From Rhineura floridana (Eukaryota; Chordata; Lepidosauria; Squamata; Rhineuridae), in the NCBI RefSeq assembly GCF_030035675.1, contig NC_084485.1:93640838-93704837 (forward strand): a DNA stretch of 64,000 nt, written 5' to 3'. Under the pieces are notes generated by a model. It was given only the letters and a program-made list of their open reading frames with translations, did no database searches and had not been told where the DNA came from. The position numbers and the translations under genes are program-made. Shown piece by piece: positions 33,219 to 42,999 of this stretch; the first letter of the stretch is position 1, and every line of letters starts with the position of its first letter.

Positions 33219-34035
33219 CCTACTATTTCTTTTCACAGCATGCCACCTGGCTGCCAAGGGGCAATGCGTGGTAGTCCCTAAATATAATGGTCTTGTTTTG
33301 AAGTCAGTGGCAGCTGAAATGTCCTGGCATGGGCTCTGGCTTCCTTCCTCCCCGCTCACATCCCTCCTCCCTGCTGCCTGTTTGTCCTCGTTTTGTTGTT
33401 CAGCCCATAGCAATGTGATCTGGTGCCACCCATCCCCCCTCCGCAGTTTCAGAGGGAAGCGGCTCAGACATTTCCTATGCTGGTGGTGTCACTGACTTGA
33501 TTCAGTGCCAGAATGGAGGAGGGGGCACATGTTCCCATAGAACCAGAGAAAGCTCTGTGTCCCTCCTCAGGGACTTGCGATGGTTACTTTTGCCTTGAGA
33601 CCAGCAGCTTTGTGCATCCCAGGGGGAAGACGTCTACATCCTTAGCACATAATAAACTCCTCTCAGTAAGTTCTAACCCATCAACAGCACACGACCTCTC
33701 CTTCCCTCCCCCCCCCACCACATTCCACTCGATAAGGCAGGCTGCAAAACAAACAAGCTCATAAAGCTGAAGACAGATAGATACCTGAACTTAAAATGAG
33801 AGACATTCCAGTCATCCTAAAATCCTAATCACACAAAAATCAAATAAAGACATAGGGTCTGTTTGGGGGTTTGCTAACCTTACATTTCTAACCCTTCCCT
33901 TCAAATTGGATTCTGGAAACATTACAACATTGTCCATTTCACCATTTCGTTAGTCCTTCTATTTTTCTGAGATTAAGCAGAGAAACAGGTGCATGCTAGA
34001 TGCCAATTGCTTAGCATAAGACATTTCCCTTGTTT

Positions 34036-34417
34036 GCATGTAACACCCAGCCAAACCATGGCTTACTGTGAACGAGCAAATGTGTGAACTCTCAGAGAGG
34101 ACACTGTGGTTGCTTTGCTCCTTCCCGGTCATTTTGCTACTGTGTTAAGCCATCATTTGGCTGAGCATGTCATCTGAACCCAGGCTCATAGTTTAGCTCT
34201 CCCAGGCAAACTATGACCTCTCAAACATAACATAATCCTTGACTGCACTTCATGATTTGCCTGGCAGAGCTAAAACATTAACCTGGGTTTGGACAACACA
34301 CTAAACCAAATCACAATATAGCTCAGCAGCAAAACAACTAGAAAGGAGGAAAGCTGCCACAATCTCCTATCTGAGAGCCCACACATTTTCTTGTTCATAC
34401 AAAGCCATGGTTTGGCT
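34036..34417. mobile_element. Foldback repeat (CCAAACCATGG termini)
   Basis: CCAAACCATGGCTTA at 34,051-34,065 is mirrored by AAAGCCATGGTTTGG at 34,401-34,415, with further complementary blocks inside (CCAGGCAAACTATGA.., GATTTGCCTGG). It directly abuts the Harbinger-like MITE. Exact ends and family are uncertain. Confidence 0.5.
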
Positions 34418-34668
34418 TAGGGCAGTTCCACACCATACATTTAAAGCACATCCAATGCATGTTTACAGCACATGACTACCCCAAAGAATAATGGGAACTG
34501 TAGTTTGTTATGGATCCTGGGAATTTGCTCTGTGAGGGGAATACCACAGTTTCCAGAATTCTTTGGAGGGAAGTCATGTGCTTTCAATTTGCATAGATGG
34601 GCTTTAAATCTATGATGTGTAGGGTTGCCAGGTCAGAAGCATCCCAAAACCTGAGATGTGAGGGGTGG

Positions 34669-34765
34669 GCCCTAGTGATGTCATGGAGGCAGGCCCTAGT
34701 GATGTCATGAGGCGGGCCCAAATGATGTTACGGGGAGGACCCGAGTGATATCATTAAGCATGATA
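34669..34765. repeat. Subterminal tandem repeats in the hAT left arm
   Basis: Four imperfect units of about 25 bp, each with a GGGCCC-like block followed by TGATGTCA or TGATATCA. Confidence 0.75.
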
Positions 34766-35019
34766 CTTTAAGCATCAATCACAGTTGCCTGGAGCATACA
34801 ATTAAAAAAAAATCTGATTGCAAATTAAAATAGAAATCTTAGCTAAAAGATGGAGCCTGGGTAGGGAACATTTAATCTAGTCTACTTGCTTTTGGCAAAA
34901 AGGGTTTAAGTGCCTTCAGGCCAGGGCAGTCACCAGAAGGCCACTGTAGGGACAAAGGAGCCTAGTGTTGTGGAGATGTTAGATGGGAGCATTGGGGAGT
35001 AAAGATGGATGCTCCTGAA

Positions 35020-35100
35020 GGCTACAATTCTAAACACACTTACTAAGAGATTAAGCCCCATAGAACTCAACAGGACTGACTTCTGAGTAGATATAGTTTG
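35020..35100. repeat. Short dispersed repeat (ACTCAGAAGTAAGTCC family)
   Basis: Reads CACACTTACTAAGAGATTAA then GCCCCATAGAACTCAACAGG and ACTTCTGAGTAGATATAG; inverse orientation relative to 35,830-35,895. Confidence 0.55.
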
Positions 35101-35332
35101 GATTGTGTTGTTGGTAAACCTTTATTAGGGATCCTCTGCAAAGACATCCATTTCCAAGCAGGGTTGGTAACCCCCTGCCTGGAATGCCCTGCCCTTGTCT
35201 TTTAACATGGCTGCTCCAAACATCTTTACAGATTTGACCTTTCACTTCAGAAAAAGGTCTGAGAAATGAGTAAGAGTAAAAAGTATCTTTTAAAGTTGTT
35301 CTTTTCAATTCACTCTTGAATGCACATCATAC

Positions 35333-35545
35333 CTAGGACAGATCCATGCCATTCATTTAAAGCACATTCAACACCCATTTGAAGCACATGAATCCCACCA
35401 CAGAATCATGGGAACTGCAGTTTGTTAAGAGTGGTGAGAACTATAACTGTGAGAGGAAACAACACTTCCCAGGATTCTTTAGGGGAAGTCGTGCACTTTA
35501 AATGCAAGCTGGATGTGCTTTAAACATATTGTGTGAATCCACTTA
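35333..35545. mobile_element. Second Harbinger-like palindromic MITE
   Basis: Left arm GGACAGATCCATGCCATTCA then TTTAAAGCACATTC and right arm GATGTGCTTTAAACATATTG then TGTGAATCCACTTA resemble the ends of the copy at 34,421. The central GGGAACTGCAGTTTG..CCCAGGATTC is shared. Bounded by CTA/TTA. Confidence 0.6.
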
Positions 35546-35829
35546 ATAAATTTTGCCTGCATGTAAATTGTTTTAATTAATTTTTCAAAATGGGAATGAG
35601 CTATAAACTGTAGTGGGTGACCATGGGCTACTCACCATCTCTCAGCCTATCTGCCCCTCAGGACGAAAACAATGGAGAACCATGACCACCCCAAGTCGTA
35701 CTTAAAATGTAGAGGAAGTATTGTACAACCATAGTGTGAAATCAGATACTGATTGGGACATAGTATGACAAAATATTTATATAAGCATGACTATCAAATA
35801 TGTTTATTACTTACACAACCTGTAAAGCT

Positions 35830-35895
35830 ATTTATAGTGCAATCCTATGTTTGTTTACTCAGAAGCAAGTCCCAATGTATTCAATGGGGCTTACT
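35830..35895. repeat. Short dispersed repeat (ACTCAGAAGTAAGTCC family)
   Basis: TAGTGCAATCCTATGTTTGT then TTACTCAGAAGCAAGTCCCA and TTCAATGGGGCTTACTC. A similar copy is at 40,755-40,822. Confidence 0.55.
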
Positions 35896-35939
35896 CAACC
35901 AGGGAAAACTGTACCCTCAAGTGATAAGGAACTTGTTCT

Positions 35940-36210
35940 TTTAACAAGCCTTTTAAGTTGAGACTTTATCCCAGTCTGTGTCTGTGTTGGAATTGCTTTT
36001 TAATATGTTTTTAAACCTTTTCTTTTTTAAAAAAATGTTTTTAAAGCTTTTAAAAATGTTTTTAAAGATGTTTTGTTTTAATATATTTTAAAGTCTGTTT
36101 TTATGATGTTTTAAAGTGTTTTTAGTGCTTTTGTTTGCTGCCCTGGGCTCTCACTGGGAGGAAGGGCAGGATATAAATAAAATAATAATAAATAAATAAA
36201 TAAATAAACT
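35940..36210 (+). mobile_element. L2 3' end
   Basis: A T-rich 3' UTR with repeated ATGTTTTTAAA units leads to GCCCTGGGCTCTCACTGGGA, GGAAGGGCAGGATATAAATA and an (AAATA)n tail at 36,180-36,208. 5'-truncated, no coding part. Confidence 0.8.
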
Positions 36211-36275
36211 TCATTCACCCAACCCAAAATTTGGAATCATGCCACTTTAAGCTGTTTTATACTTGTTTTATGGTT

Positions 36276-36306
<31 letters not shown>

Positions 36307-36486
36307 AAACTTATATACCGCCCGACTAGCAATAGCTCTCTGGGCGGTGAACATAGATACAATAAAATACAATATGGTACAAAAAAAACCATCACAGTCT
36401 AAAATCAAATATCACAGTCTAAAACAGCAAAGGCTCAGAATCAAGTTTCAGACATTACAGTACATTAACAAAAATTAAAATTAAAA

Positions 36487-36770
36487 TTAAAATGCCTGGG
36501 AATAAAGGAAGGTTTTAACCTGGCGCCGAAAGGATGACAGTGTCGGCGCCAGGCGGACCTCCTCAGGGAGACTATTCCACAGTTCGGGGGCCACCACTGA
36601 GAAGGCCCTTGATCTTGTCACCACCCTCCGGGCCTCCCTATGAGTCGGAACCCGGAGGAGGGCCTTCGTAGCAGACCGTAGTGTACGAGCCGATTCATAG
36701 CGGGAGAGGCGTTCCGACAGATATCGAGGTCCCGCACCGTATAAGGCTTTATAGGTTAGTACCAACACTT
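36487..36770 (-). pseudogene. L2 ORF2 C-terminal end beyond the insertion
   Basis: Encodes VLVLTYKALYGAGPRYLSER, then REARRVVTRSRAFSVVAPEL and WNSLPEEVRLAPTLSSFRR to ..FLYSQAF and a stop. It continues the copy broken at 38,952: the L2 codons on each side are contiguous across the 18-bp target site (FRAKF then KVLVLTYK). Confidence 0.88.
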
Positions 36771-37544
36771 TGAATTTGGCCCGGAAGCCCCACTTCCGGG
36801 AAGGGTGACTTAGCCTGTGCCTGCTTTTGAGACGGGCTCCTGCCTCAAAAGAAGCTTATTCAGATATATCAGTCAGATTTTTTTTTTTTTTTGACTGATT
36901 AAACTTCTCCCGGGTAGGGAGAAACGAAGAGATTAACCTCAAAGCCTATTTTTGTTGGGACGACCAGATCTCATTAATTTATGGGACGAGGTCCAGCCGA
37001 CGAAGGTGGGACGGATTTTCAACAACAAGCTCTATCTGATAAAGCGAACGTTCATCTTATCTTCTAAGAGAGAACGCACTAACAGGCAAGCACCCTTCTT
37101 TCTATATTTTTCTTTTACTTGACTTAAATTGTTGCTGTTTAAAAGAGATTTGCCAGATTGATCGGTTTTTGACATCTCACTGGGGAGCCATAACTTCTCT
37201 CTGCTACTCACTAATTAATAGCTTATCTCTGTTTTTGTTGCAAAAAGCTGTCCTGGATTTGCATTCTAAAGATATACACAGAAGAGGGATTTCTATTCCA
37301 GATTTTTATTTTGAAGAATATTATATTGTCTGAGACTACTCTCTTTTTGGTCTATTTTATTTTGACGAATCTGTTTCCTGACGACCGCCATTAATTGTTT
37401 CGATCCTGGGAACTGCATTTTGTTTACTTAAGCATGGAGAGATAAGGCTGTCTGCTCTGTTTATACTGTGATGTCACCAAGTTTGGAGTATTAACCCAAT
37501 TGTTGCTGAAATAAGAAGTGGTTTTCCTATATTTTTCTTTTAAA

Positions 37545-38351
37545 ATGGCAATTAAGAAAGTGGCTGAGAAGCTGGAAATAACTATGTTTCAGAAAATAAT
37601 GGATGAGATTGAGATAACGAAACAAAACCTGCGACAGGGTTGTAAGGAGCTGAAAATTGAATTGAGTAAAATGAAGCAGGAGATTAAAGATATAGGGGTC
37701 CCTGTGAGAGAGGTGACCCTGGAAGGGGTCCCTGTGAGAGAGGAGACCCCGGAGATTGGAACAAACGTGGAACAGGAAAAAGATTTGGAGTCTATGGACT
37801 TTAGAAACAAAATCTATTGTTTGGAGACACAGGAGATTAAAGACATAGGGGTCCTTGTGAGAGAGGAGACCCTGGAGACTGGAACAGGGGTCCCTGTGAG
37901 AGAGGAGACCCTGGAGACTGGAATAGGGGTCCCTGTGAGAGAGGAGATCCCGGAGATTGGAACAAACGTGGAACAGGAACAAGATTTGGAGTCTATGGAC
38001 TTTAGAAATAAAATCTATTGTTTGGAACTCAATGTTATCTCTGAAGAAATTAATGAAGATTCTAGAGATAAAGTTATCAATGGCATGGATAATCTTCTGG
38101 ACTGGAATGATGTGATGGAGCCCAATATAGAGAAAATCTATGGAATTAACTGCAGCCATGTGACAATGGAAAAACTTTCAAGAGATGACCCAGTGTATTT
38201 TGAAAAAAAGAACAGAGATATGATTTTACAGCAGTATTTCAGCAACCTATTCAGAATGGATGGCAAGAAAATATTTGGGATAGAGGTAATTCCCATCAGA
38301 CTCTTACTATATGACTATGGCTTTGACAGCAAGATTATTATGGAATACTGA
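37545..38351 (+). CDS. L1-type ORF1 protein of the half-L1 (268 residues)
   Basis: The Met at 37,545 (MAIKKVAEKLEITMF) is preferred over the upstream 37,518 Met, which adds nine hydrophobic residues. Residues about 1-50 are charged and heptad-like (coiled coil: IMDEIEITKQNLRQGCKELK). Residues about 45-160 are two imperfect tandem blocks rich in GVPVREETLE and ending IYCLE. Residues about 160-268 carry an L1 ORF1-like RRM and C-terminal region (NVISEEINEDSRDKVINGMD, NIEKIYGINCSHVTMEKLSR, KKNRDMILQQYFSNLFRMDG). In L1 this protein binds RNA and trimerises; activity here is inferred. The frame is unbroken over its whole length. Confidence 0.8.
   Translation: MAIKKVAEKLEITMFQKIMDEIEITKQNLRQGCKELKIELSKMKQEIKDIGVPVREVTLEGVPVREETPEIGTNVEQEKDLESMDFRNKIYCLETQEIKDIGVLVREETLETGTGVPVREETLETGIGVPVREEIPEIGTNVEQEQDLESMDFRNKIYCLELNVISEEINEDSRDKVINGMDNLLDWNDVMEPNIEKIYGINCSHVTMEKLSRDDPVYFEKKNRDMILQQYFSNLFRMDGKKIFGIEVIPIRLLLYDYGFDSKIIMEY
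37677..38030 (+). repeat. In-frame tandem repeats in ORF1
   Basis: Block 1 (37,677-37,829, 51 codons) and block 2 (37,830-38,030, 67 codons) both start CAGGAGATTAAAGA and end ATCTATTGTTTGGA. Inside them a 39-bp unit encoding GVPVREETLETGT occurs about twice and three times. All lengths are multiples of three, so the frame is kept. Confidence 0.92.
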
Positions 38352-38951
38352 TAATGGAAGATTGGATACTGAAATTACTGGACTTAACAAGACTACTGAA
38401 GATGGAAGATGGAAAATGGAACTAATAGGGATAATAGAACAATGGCTACTGAAATTACTGAACCTAACAGATTCTGATGTGATGGATTAATTGAAATGTT
38501 TATTTTGACTATGGTTATGACAATAAGATTATCATAATTAGTAATGAGATGGATTAATCGATATGCTTATCTGGAAAAAAAATTGATAGATATATTTCTT
38601 AAAGAATTGAAACCTCTCTTTGACTTTTTGTGGAAAGAATAAAGTAATGTTTATGAGATTTGATGATTAAGTAAGATAACTACTGGAGGAAAGTGATTTT
38701 ATAATATGACTTAAGAGACAGGATTGTTATATATTATAGACTTATAACTGATTTGATCTTTGACAAATGGGAAGTCAATATTTTACTCTTTATTTTTTAT
38801 TTTTGTTTTTTTTCTTTCTTTTTTTCTTTTTGTTTAACTATTTTTGATTTTGTTTTTTGTCTTTGAATGTTTTATGATTTTGTCTTGTATGTTTTATGAA
38901 AATCTGAATAAAAATTATTGAAAAAAAAAAAAATGAATTTGGCCCGGAAGC

Positions 38952-40350
38952 ATATTGGGAGCCAGTGCAAGCGGGCCAAGACAGGTGTTATATGGTCAGA
39001 CCGCTTCGTTCTTGTTAGCAGTCTGGCCGCCGCATTTTGCACCAGCTGTAGCTTCCGAACCGTCTTCAGAGGTAGCCCTACGTAGAGCGCATTACAGTAA
39101 TCCAAACGTGAGGTTACCAGAGCATGTACTACTGATGTAAGGTCCTCCCTACTCAGGTAGGGACGTAGCTGGGCTACCAATCGAAGTTGGTAGAACGCAT
39201 TCCGTGCCACCGCGGCTACATGAGCCTCGAGTGACAGGGAAGAGTCTAGAACGACTCCCAGACTACGAACCTGTTCCTTCTGGGGGAGTGTAACCCCATC
39301 CAGGACAGGATATGTATCCACCACCAGATTGGAAAATCCATCCACCAATAGCATCTCAGTCTTATCAGGATTGAGTCTCAGTTTGTTAGTTCTCATCCAA
39401 TCCATTGTCGCGTCCAGGCAACGGTTTAGCACATCGACCGCCTCACCTGAAGAAGATGAAAAGGAGAAGTAGAGTTGCGTGTCATCAGCGTACTGGTGAC
39501 AACGCACTCCAAAACTCCTGATGATCGCACCCAACGGCTTCATATAGATGTTGAAAAGCATGGGAGACAAGACCGAACCCTGCGGGACCCCACATTGGAG
39601 TGCCCACGGCGTCGAGCAGTGTTCCCCAAGCACTATCTTCTGGAGACGGCCCGCCAAGTAGGAGTGGAACCACTGCCACGCAGTGCCTCCAACTCCCAAC
39701 TCCGTAAGCCTCTCCAGAAGGATACCATGGTCGATGGTATCAAAAGCCGCTGAGAGATCAAGTAGAATCAACAGAGTTACACTCCCTCTGTCTCTCTCCC
39801 GACATAGATCATCAAACATGGCGACCAAGGCCGTCTCAGTGCCAAAACCGGGCCTGAAACCCGATTGAAATGGATCTAGATAATCGGTTTCATCCAATAG
39901 CGCCTGGAGCTGGTCAGCAACCACTCGTTCCAAGATCTTGCCCAAAAATGGAACATTTGCCACTGGTCTGTAGCTGCTGAAATTCTCTGGGTCCAGGGAA
40001 GACTTTTTCAGGAGTGGTCTCACTGCTGCCTCCTTCAGACAGCCAGGGACCACTCCCTCCCGTAAGGAGGCATTTATCACTTCCCTGGCCCAGCCAACTG
40101 TTCCCTCCTTGCCAGTTTTTATTAGCCAAGAGGGGCAAGGATCTAGTACCGAAGTGGTTGCACGTACCTGTCCAAGCACCTTGTCCACATCCTCGAACTG
40201 AACCGACTGAAACTCATCCAACAAAACGTGATAAGACTGTGCTCCAGACACCTCACTAGGATTATCTGCTATAAAATGAGAGTCTAGGTCCCGACGAATG
40301 CATAAGATCTTATGCTGGAAGTGCTCAGCGAATTCATTGCAGTGGGCCAC
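38952..40350 (-). pseudogene. L2 ORF2, reverse transcriptase part (interrupted)
   Basis: About 465 codons are open. Motifs in order: [92 protein letters not shown] and the catalytic [14 protein letters not shown] (about 39,465-39,510). C-terminally come LNPDKTEMLLVDG, SLGVVLDSSLSL and LVQNAAARLLTRTKR, ending RLHWLPICFRAKF at the insertion point. The endonuclease half is missing, so it is a 5'-truncated copy and not functional. Confidence 0.88.
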
Positions 40351-40494
40351 CGAAGTATCTGCAGTGTCCTGAGGGCCAAGAAAAAGAAGCCCTCGGACAA
40401 CTCTAAACAGCTCCGCTGGGCGGGAGAGAGATGCCTTAATAGTATTGGTTTTTAAAGGGATTTATTTCTTATTGTGAGCTGCCTTGGTTTCCAG

Positions 40495-40535
40495 TCACCA
40501 ACCCTACCTCACAGGGTTGTTGGAAAGGCTACACA
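40495..40535. mobile_element. MIR/CORE-like SINE remnant
   Basis: CACCAACCCTACCTCACAGG then GTTGTTGGAAAGG is the CORE-SINE middle segment; no head is visible. Confidence 0.4.
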
Positions 40536-40864
40536 CACAGGTGTAAAAATACACCCCATATAATAGTTTATTGTCAAACCAGTTGGTCATTGAAGAACAT
40601 TTTTTTTAAAAAAATCAGTATTAGTTTCCTACATAATAAGAACTGTGATAAGTAAACCCTGCCTAATTGCTTTAAAAATAGGATTGGAGAGGGAGAGAAA
40701 GATTTATAACACAAACACGTGTGTGCTATGGTTTACTCAAAAGTCCCATTAATTTACAGCACAATCCTAACCAAGTCTACTCAAAAGTAAGTCCTAATGG
40801 AGTTCAATGGGGTTTACTTCAGGTACATGGAAAGCAAGTATTGGATTAAATACTTTCATATTTC

Positions 40865-40980
40865 CAGAGCTTGGAAAAGTTACTTTTTTAAACTACAACT
40901 CCTATCAGCACCAGCCAGCATGGCCACTGGATTGGGCTGATGGGAGTTGTAGTTCAAAAAAGTAAGTTTTCCAAGCTGTG
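40865..40980. mobile_element. Palindromic hAT MITE, 116 bp (CAGAGCTTGG type)
   Basis: CAGAGCTTGGAAAAGTTACT and its near reverse complement enclose the shared core. Perfect 8-bp duplications CATATTTC lie at 40,857-40,864 and 40,981-40,988. Confidence 0.9.
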
Positions 40981-41177
40981 CATATTTCATAGCCCAGGGT
41001 CTGACTCTTGCACACAAGAGGAAAAAACAAACATTAAGCTATATTACTTACGCAAACTGCAAAATCTCAAAGCTACCATTTTCTAACGTTGAAATTAAGC
41101 CTAGGCATGCCTGGATCAACAAGTCACAACCCTGGCTTCATTTATTGGCTACAATCCTGAAAGTGTGGGGTTAGAGC

Positions 41178-41264
41178 CAGAGCTTGGAAAAGTTACTTTT
41201 CTAAACTACAACTCCCATCAGCCCCAGCCAGCATGGCCACTGGATTGGGCTGATGGGAGTTGTA
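41178..41264. mobile_element. Truncated palindromic hAT MITE (CAGAGCTTGG type)
   Basis: The left end and core are intact, but the right terminus is missing about 28 bases. GTTAGAGC nevertheless appears on both sides (41,170-41,177 and 41,265-41,272), so the deletion seems to have removed only the right terminus. Confidence 0.75.
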
Positions 41265-41507
41265 GTTAGAGCTAGGAGCTGTTATCAAGATCTGTAAAAC
41301 AGATTTAACAGTTGCACGGGGGGGCGGTTGACGTTTTGGTGTATATCTCGGGAACCAGACCACCTAGAAACTTAATTTTTTAAAAAATTGAAGCTGAGAG
41401 TCCGGAGATTAAGGGGTGCTAGCCGGAGAACCAGAGGGCCTCCCCAAAAACCAGAGACTCTGGCCGAAAAACAGAGACCTGGTAACCCTAATGGTGTGGA
41501 ACTGCCC

Positions 41508-42114
41508 TTAGTGTGATATGCAAATCAGGCCGTTGTGTGTGGGCCTGACTAGGCAGAACTGTTTTGTGAAGACAGTTGTGACCTCTGGTGGTTGAACCCA
41601 TTTGGGCACAAACACTTGTAATGGTGGAGCTATGTGATGTTGGTTGCTATGGACTTCCTGACAAGTGTCCAGTCTTGGGGGCGAACAATGGAATACAAAG
41701 TAAAAACACTGCATAAATCCTCAGTTCAGACTTCAGGCAAAGTCAAAAGGACAAGAATATCAGAATTTAAGATCCAGGATCATATAATGCTGGTATGCAG
41801 AGCCTGAACAAGATCCAGTCAGAACTCAGATTGTGTTTTCAAAGAACAGCAAGAGATAGCAAATACATACAGTTAGGGGGTTGTGGTCGGAACAGAGGAC
41901 TCTAATGCTCTGAACTTCATAGATCAGGATCTGCAGGAAAGTTCCACAAAATACTGTTTCAAGGGCGGAGAGCTTTTCAGCACAATTATGTGTTTGCCCA
42001 GGCCACATGTATTCCCCTCAAGGTGGCAGGCAGGGATGCTACATTTTCCCAGCACTTTGCCTATAATATTTTGCACACAAGAAATCAAATGCTGCTCTGA
42101 TGAAGTGCATTAGT
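41508..42114. other. Unassigned stretch
   Basis: No repeat or exon recognised; overlapping short open frames on both strands only. Confidence 0.4.
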
Positions 42115-42320
42115 GTCTCTGGTGGAGGAGACGCAGTTAGGTGGTGGAGCACATGCTTTGCATACAAAAGATCCCTCATTCAATCCCTGGTCTTTCTAGG
42201 AAGGGCTGGGAATACGTGAAACCCTGGAGAGCTGCTGCCAGTCAGTGTAGGCAATACTGAGCCGGATGGGTCAATGGTCTGACTTGGTATATAAGGCGAT
42301 TTTCTGTGTCTGTTGTGACT
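42115..42320 (+). mobile_element. tRNA-derived SINE (24,190 family)
   Basis: TTAGGTGGTGGAGCACATGC and CATTCAATCCCTGGTC (B box), then CCCTGGAGAGCTGCTGCC..CAGTCAGTGTAGGC and CAATGGTCTGACTTGGTATA, TAAGGCGATTTTC. Confidence 0.85.
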
Positions 42321-42999
42321 CCAAGGGTCACCATTCGACATTTGTTGTAGCATGACACTAAATGTCGACTTCATTGGACCCACATTATTTTGAACCACGT
42401 AGTGACTCTGTTAGCTCCACACTACTTTGTGAACAATAAAAACGTGCGTACAAAGTTGTGTTGATTTTTTTTTAAGGCTCTGTTTTCTCCTTTACACAAT
42501 TGTTGCACAGAAGTCCTCATTTGGCAATATCATTTAAAAAGTGGTGAGGCTATTTCCTGCCAAGCAAGATCCCTCTAATATGTGATGCCTTTTATTCATT
42601 GTATATTTCATTTTTCATTCTTTGGCGTTATAGATTTTCCCTCTCCTTCTCTAGAGTCAAATATTTTACAAGGGTGAAACAGCAAACAGCCATACTCTGC
42701 AGTCTGTCCATCTCCCCTCACCCCTGCCTCAGCTATATGTGGATAGAATATCACATTATTAGTACTGTAAAGCAACTTGTAGGAATATTACAAAAGCAAT
42801 GACACAGCTGGGGCGTGCATTGACTGATCAAGCAGAAAACCCTCAGACACAGGGCTGCTTCACACAAGATGCATTTCGTCAACTGCGATTAAAATGAGTG
42901 TATACCATTGCACTTACGAAGTGCAATCAAAGTGTTAATTTTGCCCTGAAAGCACTTTCTCAAAATTCAGAATGTACCCACTAGTCCAAAAAGGCTGGC

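Larger units (their letters stand above)
36789..38933 (+). mobile_element. ORF1-only L1-derived element (half-L1 / HAL1-like), apparently complete
   Basis: A 2,145-bp insertion flanked by perfect 18-bp duplications TGAATTTGGCCCGGAAGC (36,771-36,788 and 38,934-38,951). It ends with AATAAAAATTATTG and a 13-A tail. The 5' region (36,789-37,544) begins CCCACTTCCGGG, an ETS-like site, and has a T14 tract. One open ORF1 follows, then about 580 bp without ORF2. The stretch KLIDIFLKELKPLFDFLWKE just before the 3' UTR looks like a remnant of an ORF2 C-terminus, suggesting that most of ORF2 was deleted in the ancestor. The long duplication and tail are hallmarks of target-primed reverse transcription. 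Confidence 0.82.
36273..40432 (-). mobile_element. L2-clade LINE, best-preserved copy, split by an L1 derivative
   Basis: The 3' end at 36,273 is a (TTTA)n tail next to the terminus ACTTATATACCGCCC (plus strand). The coding region continues from 36,487 to 36,770, jumps the insertion at 36,789-38,933, and resumes at 38,952 up to about 40,432, where it is 5'-truncated. Without the insertion it is about 2 kb. The frame remains open over most of its length, which marks it as the youngest L2 copy in the window. Confidence 0.88.
34620..41490. mobile_element. hAT-type insertion (TAGGGTTGCCAGG ends) holding nested elements
   Basis: The ends TAGGGTTGCCAGGTC and GACCTGGTAACCCTA are inverted repeats (14 of 15). 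The flanks ATGATGTG (34,612-34,619) and ATGGTGTG (41,491-41,498) match at 7 of 8, as for an 8-bp hAT target duplication inside the Harbinger-like MITE. The element's own left arm is about 34,620-35,020 and its right arm about 41,275-41,490. Between them lie a Harbinger-like MITE, L2 pieces, an L1 derivative and two small hAT MITEs. No transposase reading frame was seen. The same ends occur on the 338-bp elements at 48,376 and 61,266. Confidence 0.75.
34421..41507. mobile_element. Harbinger-like palindromic MITE, split by a 6.9-kb insertion
   Basis: The left end GGGCAGTTCCACACCAT (34,421 on) is preceded by TTA. The matching right end ATGGTGTGGAACTGCCC (41,491-41,507) is followed by TTA. A 3-bp TTA duplication with these ends fits PIF/Harbinger. 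The body (34,421-34,619) has ATTTAAAGCACATCC and GGGAACTGTAGTTTG blocks mirrored inside it. About 17 bases of its right terminus are carried off to the far side of the insertion. A second family copy is at 35,333-35,545. Confidence 0.75.

Noticed and set aside
34669-34765. CRISPR-like array
   Set aside because: The repeats are short, imperfect, directly adjacent subterminal transposon repeats in a vertebrate genome.
37527-38159. 210-residue minus-strand frame
   Set aside because: It is the antisense shadow of the repeated ORF1 of the half-L1.
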